From contig NZ_CAKKMV010000007.1 of NCBI RefSeq assembly GCF_918697865.1, forward strand, positions 1-64,000: 64,000 nucleotides of DNA, in the 5' to 3' direction. This stretch comes from Massilia sp. Bi118 (GTDB lineage: Bacteria > Pseudomonadota > Gammaproteobacteria > Burkholderiales > Burkholderiaceae_D). The notes below the pieces were generated by a model. It saw nothing but the letters and a program-made list of their open reading frames with translations. It had not been told where the DNA came from and ran no database searches. The position numbers and the translations under genes were made by a program. Shown piece by piece: positions 25,936 through 33,860 of this stretch. The first letter of the stretch is position 1; the number at the start of each line of letters is the position of its first letter.

Positions 25936-27869
25936 GGCTGGGCTCCGCTCAATACGATTTTGGTGACGAAGAATCCCAGCTGCCTTTGATCGCCGCTTGC
26001 CGGGACAGGATTTTTTACTGGCACATTGCGCAACTCGACGATGGATCGTCCTTCATGGTTTCGCAGAGCGCCTTTCACGGAAATGGGAAGGCCGCGGTCC
26101 AGCGCATAACGTCCCAGCTGGACGCCGTTCAAGGACACCTCCGTTTCCATGCCGGGGGCAACATACTGGCCGTGGATGCGCAGTGTTTTATACGGCAGGT
26201 TCGAAGGCGGCGTGATCTCGAATTGCGCGACCGGCGCCACGGTCCAGATGCCGTCCCAGTTGGCGCCGCCGAATTCCACGCTGCCCCAGCCCTGGGTGAA
26301 TCTGAGGGTTGCGGCATCCGCGAAGTCTTTGGCGCCGTAGACGGCATCTTCGGTCAGCATCGGATTGCAGACCGGGGCGTCATTCAGGTAAGCCCAGCCA
26401 TCGTCGACGGTGGCGAAGCGCGTATCGGGGGACAGCTCTTTGCTTTTACCGCAGATTTTCGGGCCGATTCCCTTGTTTTCCAGGTTGAAGCCGATTTTCG
26501 TAACTTTGCCATTGACGGTGTAATACAGGACGCTGTCCTTGGGCAGCGAACCTTCGCGGTTGCGCAGGCGCTCCGAAAAGATTTCGAATACCGGGTTGTA
26601 GGCTGCCGGGAACCTGGCGAGGAAGAATTTGGCGACGCGGCTGAATTGCACATAACTGTATTGCCGCTCCATCCAGGTGGCGCCGGCCTGGGCCAGCAGC
26701 ACGGCCAGGATCAGGGCTTTCGGCACTGCGTTTTCCCTGGCGTAGAGCAGGCAGCCGAACAGGATGGGCATGGCCGCCCAGAACGCATAGCGCATCATGC
26801 CCGAGGCGCCGGAATTCCAGTTGGCGGCCGATAGCGCGGGCAGCGCCAGCGCAATCGAAAAGAGGGCGCAGCAGCAGGCCAGGATGCGCATCGACGCTGT
26901 TTTCGCGAACAGGACGATCAAGGCCAGCGATGCGAACAGCGCCGGCACGCCGATGAGCATGCCCTGGTTCAGGTCGAAGAAGAAAGAGAACAGGCGGATC
27001 CCGCCGATCAGGCGCGGATCGGTGGCCACCGTCGCGATCAGGCTGGGCACGCCGAATTCGGCCAGGCTGAAGAGAACCGGCAGGGCAAACAGCAGGACGA
27101 GGATGGCGAGCGAAACGGTCTCGCGCGCCGATGGCAGGCTGCGCTTGTAGAAGAATTTGAAGACGGGCGCAAAACCTGCAAACAGCACCAGCGAAGGATT
27201 CTGCATGGCCGCGAGTCCGACCAGCACGCCGGCTGCAATCAGCGCTTGCGTGGCATACAGCATCGACCCCGCCAGAAGGGCTGCCGCCGTCATTGCTTCC
27301 GGGCTGCACCAGTCCCAATAAAGCAGGCCGCCGCAGCAGAAGAACAGCGCGATCGTGATGGCGGCGCCATTGCGCGACCTGAAAAAGTCGAAAGCGGCCA
27401 GGCCGAGGATGAAAATGAAGGCCAGGTTGACGAACTGGTAGCACTTGAAAGGCGGAATACCGAGCTTGTCGAAGACTGCATACGGAATGGCGGCCAGCGC
27501 CGAATAGGCGAAGAAATGGAGCGAGTAATAAGCGCCATCGTGGCCGCGGTAGATGGCGGGCGCGGGATTGTCGGCGTTCTTGCGGATGCCTTCTTCCAGT
27601 TCCTGGTAGAAGGCGGAAAACGAGGGCTCCGGATTCAGGCGCTTTGCTTCCTGAATATCCGATAAGCGAATCGCCGGCGTGCCATGCGATGCCAGGGCGA
27701 TGGTCATCACGCCATATTCGGCAAAATCGCCGGTCTTGTTGGGCGGCCGCAGACAGAACAGCAGCAGGAAAGCGGCGAACAGGGCGATGCCGAACAGGCG
27801 GCGCCCGGAAATGGATGGGTGCTCGAGGATGGGGGATTTCTGGTATTGCCTGCTTAAGGTCTTGAACAT
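25932..27869 (-). CDS. Large polytopic membrane protein of unknown function
   Basis: A 645-aa protein. About 10-12 transmembrane helices occupy residues 25-410, with a long first extracytoplasmic loop (about 50-125, including PEPSFSAFYQELEEGIRKNADNP and YRGHDGAYYSLHFFAY). Residues about 430-645 form a soluble periplasmic beta-rich domain with paired cysteines. The layout resembles GT-C-fold glycosyltransferases, where a membrane core precedes a periplasmic domain, but I cannot see a convincing catalytic motif in the first loop. Codon use is slightly less GC-rich than the neighbours. It is coupled to the antiporter-like gene by a 4-nt overlap. Confidence 0.75.
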   Translation of the reverse strand: MFKTLSRQYQKSPILEHPSISGRRLFGIALFAAFLLLFCLRPPNKTGDFAEYGVMTIALASHGTPAIRLSDIQEAKRLNPEPSFSAFYQELEEGIRKNADNPAPAIYRGHDGAYYSLHFFAYSALAAIPYAVFDKLGIPPFKCYQFVNLAFIFILGLAAFDFFRSRNGAAITIALFFCCGGLLYWDWCSPEAMTAAALLAGSMLYATQALIAAGVLVGLAAMQNPSLVLFAGFAPVFKFFYKRSLPSARETVSLAILVLLFALPVLFSLAEFGVPSLIATVATDPRLIGGIRLFSFFFDLNQGMLIGVPALFASLALIVLFAKTASMRILACCCALFSIALALPALSAANWNSGASGMMRYAFWAAMPILFGCLLYARENAVPKALILAVLLAQAGATWMERQYSYVQFSRVAKFFLARFPAAYNPVFEIFSERLRNREGSLPKDSVLYYTVNGKVTKIGFNLENKGIGPKICGKSKELSPDTRFATVDDGWAYLNDAPVCNPMLTEDAVYGAKDFADAATLRFTQGWGSVEFGGANWDGIWTVAPVAQFEITPPSNLPYKTLRIHGQYVAPGMETEVSLNGVQLGRYALDRGLPISVKGALRNHEGRSIVELRNVPVKNPVPASGDQRQLGFFVTKIVLSGAQP

Positions 27870-27936
27870 GGGCCTGTGATGACGGAACTGATGTCGTCAT
27901 CATAACCCGGCAGGGCGGCCGGCCTGCCTATATCGG

Positions 27937-28245
27937 CTACCTGGCCTGCTTCGCCTGCAGGGTGGCGCCGACGCCCAGGACGGCGGGCTCGTACTTCGGC
28001 ACCTGCTTCAGGAACTTGCGCTGGAACTGTTCCTGAGCGGCAATGCAGGTCTTGCCGAAGTGGTCGCGCGTGCAAAGCTCGTTAATCTTCTGGGTCTCGT
28101 CCAGCATCTCCTTGAAAGCCGCCTTTTGCTGGCTGTCGGCGCTTTTGGCGATTGGCGGCGCTGCCAGGCTGGCGGTGGCGGCCTGCGCGGGCGCGGGGTT
28201 CATGGCGAGGTAGGAGGCAATCAGCAGATTGATCAGGGAAGTCAT
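27937..28245 (-). CDS. Small exported protein, unknown function
   Basis: A 102-aa protein with a signal peptide (LINLLIASYLAMNPAPAQA, cleavage after AQA at about residue 22). The mature part of about 80 residues is helical and charged, with two cysteines (ELCTRDHFGKTC) about 11 apart that could form a disulfide. I do not recognise the family. It lies alone between the membrane-protein pair and the LexA-controlled imuA promoter. Confidence 0.65.
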   Translation of the reverse strand: MTSLINLLIASYLAMNPAPAQAATASLAAPPIAKSADSQQKAAFKEMLDETQKINELCTRDHFGKTCIAAQEQFQRKFLKQVPKYEPAVLGVGATLQAKQAR

Positions 28246-28402
28246 GGTGGATGGGTCCAGGTTGCACGAAGGGGATTTCGCAAGTCTAGGCCTCCAGTCC
28301 GGCGCCGTGCAGCCCCACGGATGGGGGTTTAAGCGAGCGCCAACAAGTCATCCTTGATCCATTACAAAAGATAAACCTTGTCAAAAGCTGATGAGAAGAG
28401 TA

Positions 28403-28418
28403 CTGTATAAACATACAG
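28403..28418 (+). promoter_or_regulatory. LexA (SOS) operator before imuAB
   Basis: CTGTATAAACATACAG fits the proteobacterial LexA box CTG-N10-CAG exactly, with a strongly AT-rich centre. It is embedded in a near-perfect palindrome and sits 33 nt before the imuA start at 28451. This indicates induction after DNA damage. It also argues against the upstream in-frame ATG at 28391, which would put the operator inside the coding sequence. Confidence 0.92.
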
Positions 28419-28450
28419 TATTTCTTTGCGTCATCTCGCATCAAAAGCTC

Positions 28451-29176
28451 ATGATCAACTGCTCAGATTCCATTCCAGCAGCGCCGGAATCGTTGCATCC
28501 GTCGCTCTGGCGCGCCTCCCAACTGGCGCGTTCTTCAACACGCTGCGTCGACACCGGCCATGCGGCCCTGTCGGCGCAGTTGCCGGGCGGCGGCTGGCCG
28601 ACCGGCGCCTTGGTCGACCTGCTGCTGCAGCAGCCCGGCATCGGCGAGATGCGCCTGCTGCGTCCCGCGCTGGCGGAGGTGGCGGCGCGCCGCATCGTGC
28701 TGCTGCAGCCGCCCCATCCGCCGCAGGCGCTGGCCCTGGCCGCACTGGGCGTGCCGCCTTCGCAGCTGATCTGGCTGCGCGCTGGCCGCACGGCGGATGC
28801 GTTGTGGGCGGCCGAGCAGGTGCTGCGCAGCGGCAGTTGCGGCGCCATCCTGTTCTGGCAGAACCAGGTGCGCAGCGACAGCCTGCGCCGCCTGCACCTG
28901 GCCGCGCAGGGCGGCGAGACCCTGTTCTTCATGATGCGTCCGCTGGCGGCGGGGCAGGATGCCTCGCCGGCGCCGCTGCGCCTGGCGCTGCGGCCCCAGG
29001 CCGGCGGCATCGAGATCGACTTCGTCAAGCGCCGGGGGCCGCAGCGCGATGCGCCGCTGTTCCTGCCGCTTTCCTCCAACCTCATTCAAACGCACATTCC
29101 CCGCCATGCGCCTGTGGATCGGCCTGTCACTGCCCCGGCTCCCGCTGGAAGTCTTCAGTCCCAGCTGGTGCACTGA
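28451..29176 (+). CDS. imuA: ImuA, translesion synthesis accessory protein
   Basis: A 241-aa RecA-like protein of the ImuA/SulA-like group. It has the LARSSTRCVDTGHAALSAQLPGGGWPTGALVDLLL opening, the RPALAEVAARRIVLLQPPH strand and a WAAEQVLRSGSCGAILFW segment typical of this family, and lacks a canonical Walker A. In known systems ImuA acts with ImuB and DnaE2 (ImuC) in damage-induced mutagenesis. The gene is directly downstream of a LexA box and overlaps imuB by 71 nt. Confidence 0.88.
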   Translation: MINCSDSIPAAPESLHPSLWRASQLARSSTRCVDTGHAALSAQLPGGGWPTGALVDLLLQQPGIGEMRLLRPALAEVAARRIVLLQPPHPPQALALAALGVPPSQLIWLRAGRTADALWAAEQVLRSGSCGAILFWQNQVRSDSLRRLHLAAQGGETLFFMMRPLAAGQDASPAPLRLALRPQAGGIEIDFVKRRGPQRDAPLFLPLSSNLIQTHIPRHAPVDRPVTAPAPAGSLQSQLVH

Positions 29177-30611
29177 CGCCGGCAGCGTCGTGCTCGAGCA
29201 GGAGCGGGTGCTGGCGGCTTCCCCGGTGGCGCGCGCCGCCGGCGTGCAGCCCGGCATGCGCCGCGGCGGCGTGCTGATGCTGATGCCCGAGGCCCAGGTC
29301 CACGAGCGCTCGCCGCCGCGCGAGGCCGAGGCCCTGTACGCAGTGGCGATGGCGATGCTGCAGTACACGCCGCAGGTGACCGAGGCCGAGGAGGGCACGC
29401 TGCTGATGGACGTCGGCGCCAGCCTGCGCCTGTTCGGCGGCGTGCGCGCGCTGTGCCGGCGCGTGCGCGAGAACGTGCGCGCGCTGGGCTTTTCCGCCTC
29501 GCTGGGCTGCGCCCCGACCGCGCGCGGCGCCTGGCTGCTGGCGCGCGCCGGCAGCGGCAGTACGGACGGCCGGACCATGCGCTACCGGCGCACCGTCAAG
29601 ATGCCGACCCTGGTGCGCCGCCTCGACCTGCTGGAGGTGCTGCTGGCGCCGCCGGCGCGCCCCTACGCGGCCTGGTTCGAAGGCATCGGCTGCGCCAGCT
29701 TCGGCGAGCTGCGGCGCCTGCCGCGGCCCGGCCTGCAGCGGCGCTGCGGACGCGCGCTGCTCGACCTGGTGGACGCCGCCTACGGCCTGAGCCCGGAGCT
29801 GCACGAATGGATCGCCGCACCCGAGACCTTTGCCGCGCGCCTCGAGCTGTTCGACCGTATCGACGATGCCGAACTTTTATTGGCCGGCGCCCGCCGCCTG
29901 CTGCTGCAGCTCACTGGGTGGCTGTGCGCGCGCCAGCTGGCGGTCGAGCGCATCGTGCTCAGGCTCGAACACGAGCGGGGCAGGGAAGCGCGCGCGCCGA
30001 CCAGCGTCGAGGTGGCGCTGGCCGAACCGGCCTGGCGCGACGAGCACCTGGTGCGCCTGCTGAAGGAGCGCCTGGCCAAGCTGGTGCTGGAGGCGCCCGT
30101 GATCGGCCTGGGCCTGGAAGCGAAGCAGCTGCAGCCGATGGCGCCGCCGAACGAATCGCTGTTTCCGGAACCGGGCGGCACCGAGGAAGACCGCATGCGC
30201 ATGCTGGAACTGCTGGTGGCGCGCCTGGGCGCCGAGAACGTGCTGCAGGCCCTGCCGATGGCCGATTACCGGCCGGAGCAGGCGAACATGTGGGTGCCGG
30301 TGCAGCAGAAGATCAGCGACCGGGCGCGCAATGCGCAGATGCCGCCCGACGTGATGAGCCTGCCGCGTCCGACCTGGCTGCTGGCCAAGCCGATCGCGCT
30401 GCTGATGCGCGACCACCGGCCCTTCTACGGCTCGCCGCTGCGCATGGCTTCGAACCCGGAGCGGATCGAGGCCGGCTGGTGGAATGGACCCGAGACGCGC
30501 GATTACTTCATCGCCGAGGGGCAGGACCATGCGCTGTACTGGGTTTATCGGGAGCGGATCGGCGCGGATGAGGAGGAGCCGCGTTGGTACCTGCATGGTT
30601 TGTTTGGCTAA
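29106..30611 (+). CDS. imuB: ImuB, Y-family polymerase-like protein
   Basis: A 501-aa Y-family DNA polymerase homologue (LWIGLSLPRLPLEVF start). The LLMDVGASLRLFGG segment replaces the acidic palm signature of active enzymes, so it is expected to be catalytically inactive and to act as a clamp- and partner-binding hub in the mutasome. The little-finger and C-terminal regions follow (to PRWYLHGLFG). It begins inside the imuA 3' end (71-nt overlap). The usual third gene, dnaE2 (imuC), does not follow; the next gene is a YidC paralogue. The stop codon lies in the left arm of a palindromic repeat. Confidence 0.9.
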   Translation: MRLWIGLSLPRLPLEVFSPSWCTDAGSVVLEQERVLAASPVARAAGVQPGMRRGGVLMLMPEAQVHERSPPREAEALYAVAMAMLQYTPQVTEAEEGTLLMDVGASLRLFGGVRALCRRVRENVRALGFSASLGCAPTARGAWLLARAGSGSTDGRTMRYRRTVKMPTLVRRLDLLEVLLAPPARPYAAWFEGIGCASFGELRRLPRPGLQRRCGRALLDLVDAAYGLSPELHEWIAAPETFAARLELFDRIDDAELLLAGARRLLLQLTGWLCARQLAVERIVLRLEHERGREARAPTSVEVALAEPAWRDEHLVRLLKERLAKLVLEAPVIGLGLEAKQLQPMAPPNESLFPEPGGTEEDRMRMLELLVARLGAENVLQALPMADYRPEQANMWVPVQQKISDRARNAQMPPDVMSLPRPTWLLAKPIALLMRDHRPFYGSPLRMASNPERIEAGWWNGPETRDYFIAEGQDHALYWVYRERIGADEEEPRWYLHGLFG

Positions 30612-30714
30612 GAGCGTCTAACAAAACCTCCATGGCTGCGTTGCATCGTCTCGCCGTACTAGCGTACTGTCTTCGACGATGCGCCTTGCCCTGAAAGTTT
30701 TGTTAAACGCTCTT
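30610..30714. repeat. 105-bp palindromic element after imuB
   Basis: The ends are AAGAGCGTCTAACAAAAC (30610-30627) and GTTTTGTTAAACGCTCTT (30697-30714), complementary at 17 of 18 positions. An inner dyad, GCATCGTC (about 30643) and GACGATGC (about 30675), flanks the small palindrome GTACTAGCGTAC. The whole can fold into one long interrupted hairpin. It looks like a REP/MITE-type dispersed repeat and may also end the imuB transcript. The imuB stop codon is in its left arm. Confidence 0.75.
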
Positions 30715-30808
30715 GAGGAAAAACCGAAGTAAGGCTCAGTGAAAAGCTGATAATTTCTGATCAATTCGTCATTAGAATTCCGGACAGACTCATCAACTCT
30801 GGAACGAT

Positions 30809-31456
30809 ATGAACGCTGATACTTTGATGTCCTTTCTCGCTTCGCTGTTCGACGGCAGCATGGGCTGGGCGATCCTGTGCCTGGCCTTGACGGTACGTTT
30901 TGCCCTGCTGCCGCTGACCCTGCACATGGCGCGCAAGGCGCTCGCCAACCAGCAGAAGATCAAGGCCCTGCAGCCGCAGGTGGAAGAGATCCGGGCGCGC
31001 CTGAAGGACAAGCCGCAGGATGCGTTTGCGGCCGTCGCCGCGCTGTACAAGGAAAACGGCGTGCGGCTGTTCGACCGTTCCACGCTCCTCGGCGCGCTGG
31101 TCCAGCTGCCGGTGTTCGGATTGCTCTACCGGACCATCAGCCAGGCCAGCGCCGGCAAGGGCGCCTTCCTGTGGATGAAGAGCCTGGCCTCGCCCGACGC
31201 CGCGCTGACCGCGCTCATCCTGCTGCTCACTGGCCTCGCCGCCTGGTACTACCCTTCGGCCTCGGCGGATCCGTCCATGCTGATGGTGGCGATGCAGGTC
31301 GCCATCATGGCCTTCATGGTCTGGAAGCTGTCGGCCGGCCTGGGCCTGTATTGGGCCGCATCGTCCGGCGTCAACGCCGTGCAGACCCTCATGCTGCGCC
31401 GGGAGCGGCACCGTGCTGCAGGTCGTGCAGCAGCCCGGCAAAGCGCTCGCCGATAA
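30809..31456 (+). CDS. Short YidC/Oxa1-family membrane insertase paralogue
   Basis: A 215-aa protein with the YidC/Oxa1/Alb3 core: about five helices, beginning with GWAILCLALTVRFALLPLTLHMARKA. Arg30 corresponds to the hydrophilic-groove arginine. The cytosolic coiled hairpin is NQQKIKALQPQVEEIRARLKD, and FDRSTLLGALVQLPVFGLLYRTI forms the next helix. It lacks the large periplasmic P1 domain of E. coli YidC (548 aa), so it is like Gram-positive or organellar forms and is likely an accessory insertase with special clients. Its 3' end overlaps the convergent SGNH hydrolase gene by 68 nt; the Arg-rich tail RRERHRAAGRAAARQSARR lies in that overlap. Confidence 0.82.
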   Translation: MNADTLMSFLASLFDGSMGWAILCLALTVRFALLPLTLHMARKALANQQKIKALQPQVEEIRARLKDKPQDAFAAVAALYKENGVRLFDRSTLLGALVQLPVFGLLYRTISQASAGKGAFLWMKSLASPDAALTALILLLTGLAAWYYPSASADPSMLMVAMQVAIMAFMVWKLSAGLGLYWAASSGVNAVQTLMLRRERHRAAGRAAARQSARR

Positions 31457-32573
31457 GCCGGTGGCTGGCCGCATCCGGATGCAGTTCGTCCGGCAGCGGC
31501 AGCCGCAGATTGTCGTTCGGGCCGTACAGCTCGAGGCCATCGACGTAATGCAGATGCAGGTCGTGGGCACGCCGCTGCTCGACGATCGCACGCAGCTGCT
31601 CGCGGATCACGCTCAAGGTCAGCTTGCCCTGCCGGACCTCGTCCGCGCTGCCGCCCGCCTTGAACAACAGGCGCCCCGCGGCCAGCGCATCCATGTCGTA
31701 GACCGAGGGCCCGGGCAGGGTTTCGTGGATCGGGCAGAAGACCGGCGACATCACCATGAGCGGCGTGTCCGGATGGCCTTCGCGTATCGTGTCGAGAAAG
31801 CCGTGCACGGCTGGACCGAAGGCGCGCAGGCGCATCAGGTCCTTGTTGACCAGGTTGATGCCGATCTTGATGCTGATGAGGTCCGCCGGCAGCGCGCGGA
31901 TGGTGCGCGCAGCGAAGGGATCGAGCAGCGCATTGCCGCTGTAGCCCAGGTTCAGCAGCTCGAAGCCGGTGCGCAGGGCGGCCACCGCCGGCCAGGTGCC
32001 GGAAGGGTGCGTGGTATTCGAACCCTGGCTGATCGAGCTGCCGTGATGCACCCAGCGCCGCCTTCCGGCGGTCGGCACCGGCGACAGCGGCGCATCCGAG
32101 CGCAGGGACACGAGCTCGGTCACTTCGTCGTGCGGCAGCCAGATCTCGATGGTTTTCTGTTCGGGCGGCAGGCCGCTGAAACGCAGGGTCTGCACTTCTC
32201 CTTCGGCGACGGTGGTCGCGCCGCTCGCCATGTCGATATGTAAAACCCGGCCGCCTTGCACGCTGCCCTGCTGCGCCAGCTGGCCGCCGATGAACAGGTC
32301 GTAGATGCCGTCCGGCCGCGGACCCAGGCCGCTGTAGACGCGTTTGGTCGCGAGCACATCCAGTTCCAGCGCGGTGGCCGCGGTCTGGAACACCACGCGC
32401 ACGCCGGAGGGCTGCGATGCCGCCATCAGCAGCTGCGGGTCCGGGCATTGCGCGCGCGCCCAGGCGGGCAGGCGGTGCGGCAGCAGGCCGGCCGGGGTCT
32501 GTTCGATGTCGACCGCGCCGTGGATGAAGTCGCGGGTGAGCGGGGTAGCGATCAGGGAAGAGGTCTCGTTCAT
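31389..32573 (-). CDS. SGNH/GDSL-type hydrolase
   Basis: A 394-aa probable esterase. The N-terminal half (to about 165) is a beta-rich accessory domain; the SGNH domain follows with block I HHGSSISQG (nucleophile Ser), the Gly block LGYSGNALL, the Asn block IKIGINL, and the Asp-His pair DELHPD. A two-domain form like this is seen in carbohydrate esterases and lipases. No signal peptide is visible. I chose the ATG at 32573 (10 nt after the DUF308-like gene's stop); in-frame ATGs also exist at 32582 and 32591. It is probably co-transcribed with the DUF308-like gene under the TetR repressor. Confidence 0.82.
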   Translation of the reverse strand: MNETSSLIATPLTRDFIHGAVDIEQTPAGLLPHRLPAWARAQCPDPQLLMAASQPSGVRVVFQTAATALELDVLATKRVYSGLGPRPDGIYDLFIGGQLAQQGSVQGGRVLHIDMASGATTVAEGEVQTLRFSGLPPEQKTIEIWLPHDEVTELVSLRSDAPLSPVPTAGRRRWVHHGSSISQGSNTTHPSGTWPAVAALRTGFELLNLGYSGNALLDPFAARTIRALPADLISIKIGINLVNKDLMRLRAFGPAVHGFLDTIREGHPDTPLMVMSPVFCPIHETLPGPSVYDMDALAAGRLLFKAGGSADEVRQGKLTLSVIREQLRAIVEQRRAHDLHLHYVDGLELYGPNDNLRLPLPDELHPDAASHRLIGERFAGLLHDLQHGAAPGAA

Positions 32574-32583
32574 GAGCCGCATT

Positions 32584-33156
32584 CTACGCATTCCTGGCGC
32601 GCCGGGACGCCACGCTCAGCCACAGCGCCGACACCAGGAAGTAGAAGGCGCCGAAGCCGGCATAGCCGATGACGGTGGCGATCGAGGGCATCATGGGCGT
32701 GCCGGCCTGGTAGATGAAGAAGGCGCCCGCCAGCGCCGATTGCGCGCCGCTCAGGACCATCGCCCATTGTGCGCCCACGCTCTTCCAGCGGCCCAGCGCC
32801 GCGCCCAGTTGCAGGAGGCCGGACAGGATGGCCCAGGCGCCGAACACGGCCAGCACCCGGTGCATGTCGGGCAGGGCGATCGCCACCGCGCCCGCCACCG
32901 CCAGGCTGACGGCGACGTTGAAGGCCTGCGAGCGGTTGCGTGCCAGGCCGCCGCTGCGCGTGCCGTCGGCCAGGTTGGCCAGCGCATCCCAGAGCGGGTA
33001 GGTGACCAGCAGGAAGGCGGCGATGCCCGGCGATTGCCGCCCCGCGCCCAGGGCGGCGAGTATCCAGGCGATGGAGAATGCTGCGCGGGTGAAGTAGTAG
33101 CGCTTCAGCCAGGCTTCCTGGGCGGCGTGGTCGACGGCGGTGGAGGAGGTATTCAT
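32584..33156 (-). CDS. DUF308/HdeD-like membrane protein
   Basis: A 190-aa inner-membrane protein with six predicted helices in three hairpin-like units (YYFTRAAFSIAWILAALGA to FYFLVSALWLSVASRRARNA), fitting the DUF308/HdeD group. The function is unknown; HdeD itself is acid-resistance related. AAGGAA gives a good ribosome site. A copy of the TetR operator (33186-33201) lies 30-45 nt before the start, so the adjacent TetR protein is expected to control it. Confidence 0.7.
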   Translation of the reverse strand: MNTSSTAVDHAAQEAWLKRYYFTRAAFSIAWILAALGAGRQSPGIAAFLLVTYPLWDALANLADGTRSGGLARNRSQAFNVAVSLAVAGAVAIALPDMHRVLAVFGAWAILSGLLQLGAALGRWKSVGAQWAMVLSGAQSALAGAFFIYQAGTPMMPSIATVIGYAGFGAFYFLVSALWLSVASRRARNA

Positions 33157-33185
33157 GTCGGTTCCTTTGTAAGTGAGTTTGACTA

Positions 33186-33201
33186 TCTACTAGTTGGTAG
33201 G
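33186..33201. promoter_or_regulatory. TetR operator copy before DUF308-like gene
   Basis: On the minus strand this reads CCTACCAACTAGTAGA, matching 14 of 16 bases of the perfect palindrome upstream of the tetR gene (33838-33853). It sits 30-45 nt upstream of the DUF308-like start, a fitting place for repression. Confidence 0.7.
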
Positions 33202-33250
33202 CAAGGGCGGCAAAAAAAGCACAGGCAGGCAGGAACAGTGCCGGACACCG

Positions 33251-33829
33251 CTAAGCCGCCATGCGCTCCAGTTGCGGATCCATGATCCTGCCGAAAATAT
33301 CCGTATCGCCGTAGGCGCGCGCGGACAGCATCGCCCCGTGCACCGCCGCCATGAAGATCTCGGCTTCCACCTGCGGCGAATTCGCCAGCGCGATGCTCTT
33401 CTGCTGCACGCCGCGTTCCAGCGCCGAGGCCAGCCAGCCGGACAAAAAACGGAAATAGGCGCGGATTTCGAGTGCGACTTCCTCGGGCAGGATGGGCAGT
33501 TCGCTGGCCAGCATCGCACACACGCAGAAGGGCGCGCTGGCGTCGCCGATGCAGGCTTTCCAGTAGCCGATGTAGGCGCGCAGCTGTTCCAGGGGACCGG
33601 GCACGCTGTGCACCAGGTTGGCGATGCCTTCCTCGGCGGCTTCGCGGTAGCGGGCGACCAGGATGCGCACCAGCTCCGCCTTGCTGGGGAAGTGGTGGTG
33701 GATGCTGGCCTTGCGAATGCCGACCACGTCCGCGATGTCGGCATAACTGAAACCGTTATAGCCGCCAGTGACGATCAGCGAGCGGGCGCAGGCCAGGATG
33801 TCGTCGGCAGTGGTCGATGATTTGTTCAT
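33251..33829 (-). CDS. TetR/AcrR-family transcriptional regulator
   Basis: A 192-aa repressor. The N-terminal HTH is ARSLIVTGGYNGFSYADIADVVGIRKASIHHHFPSKAELV (residues about 15-53), with the TetR_N signature. The C-terminal helical domain (about 80-192) would bind an inducer and dimerise; it carries two cysteines (CVCAML) in the helix near residue 100. The operator is visible next to its own start and again before the neighbouring membrane protein gene, so it is probably autoregulated and local. Confidence 0.92.
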   Translation of the reverse strand: MNKSSTTADDILACARSLIVTGGYNGFSYADIADVVGIRKASIHHHFPSKAELVRILVARYREAAEEGIANLVHSVPGPLEQLRAYIGYWKACIGDASAPFCVCAMLASELPILPEEVALEIRAYFRFLSGWLASALERGVQQKSIALANSPQVEAEIFMAAVHGAMLSARAYGDTDIFGRIMDPQLERMAA

Positions 33830-33837
33830 GGGTGAAT

Positions 33838-33853
33838 CCTACCAACTGGTAGG
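33838..33853. promoter_or_regulatory. TetR operator at tetR start
   Basis: CCTACCA-AC-TGGTAGG is a perfect 7-bp inverted repeat with a 2-bp centre, 9 nt upstream of the tetR start codon. The near-copy at 33186-33201 supports it being the binding site. Confidence 0.75.
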
Positions 33854-33860
33854 TTGGTCG

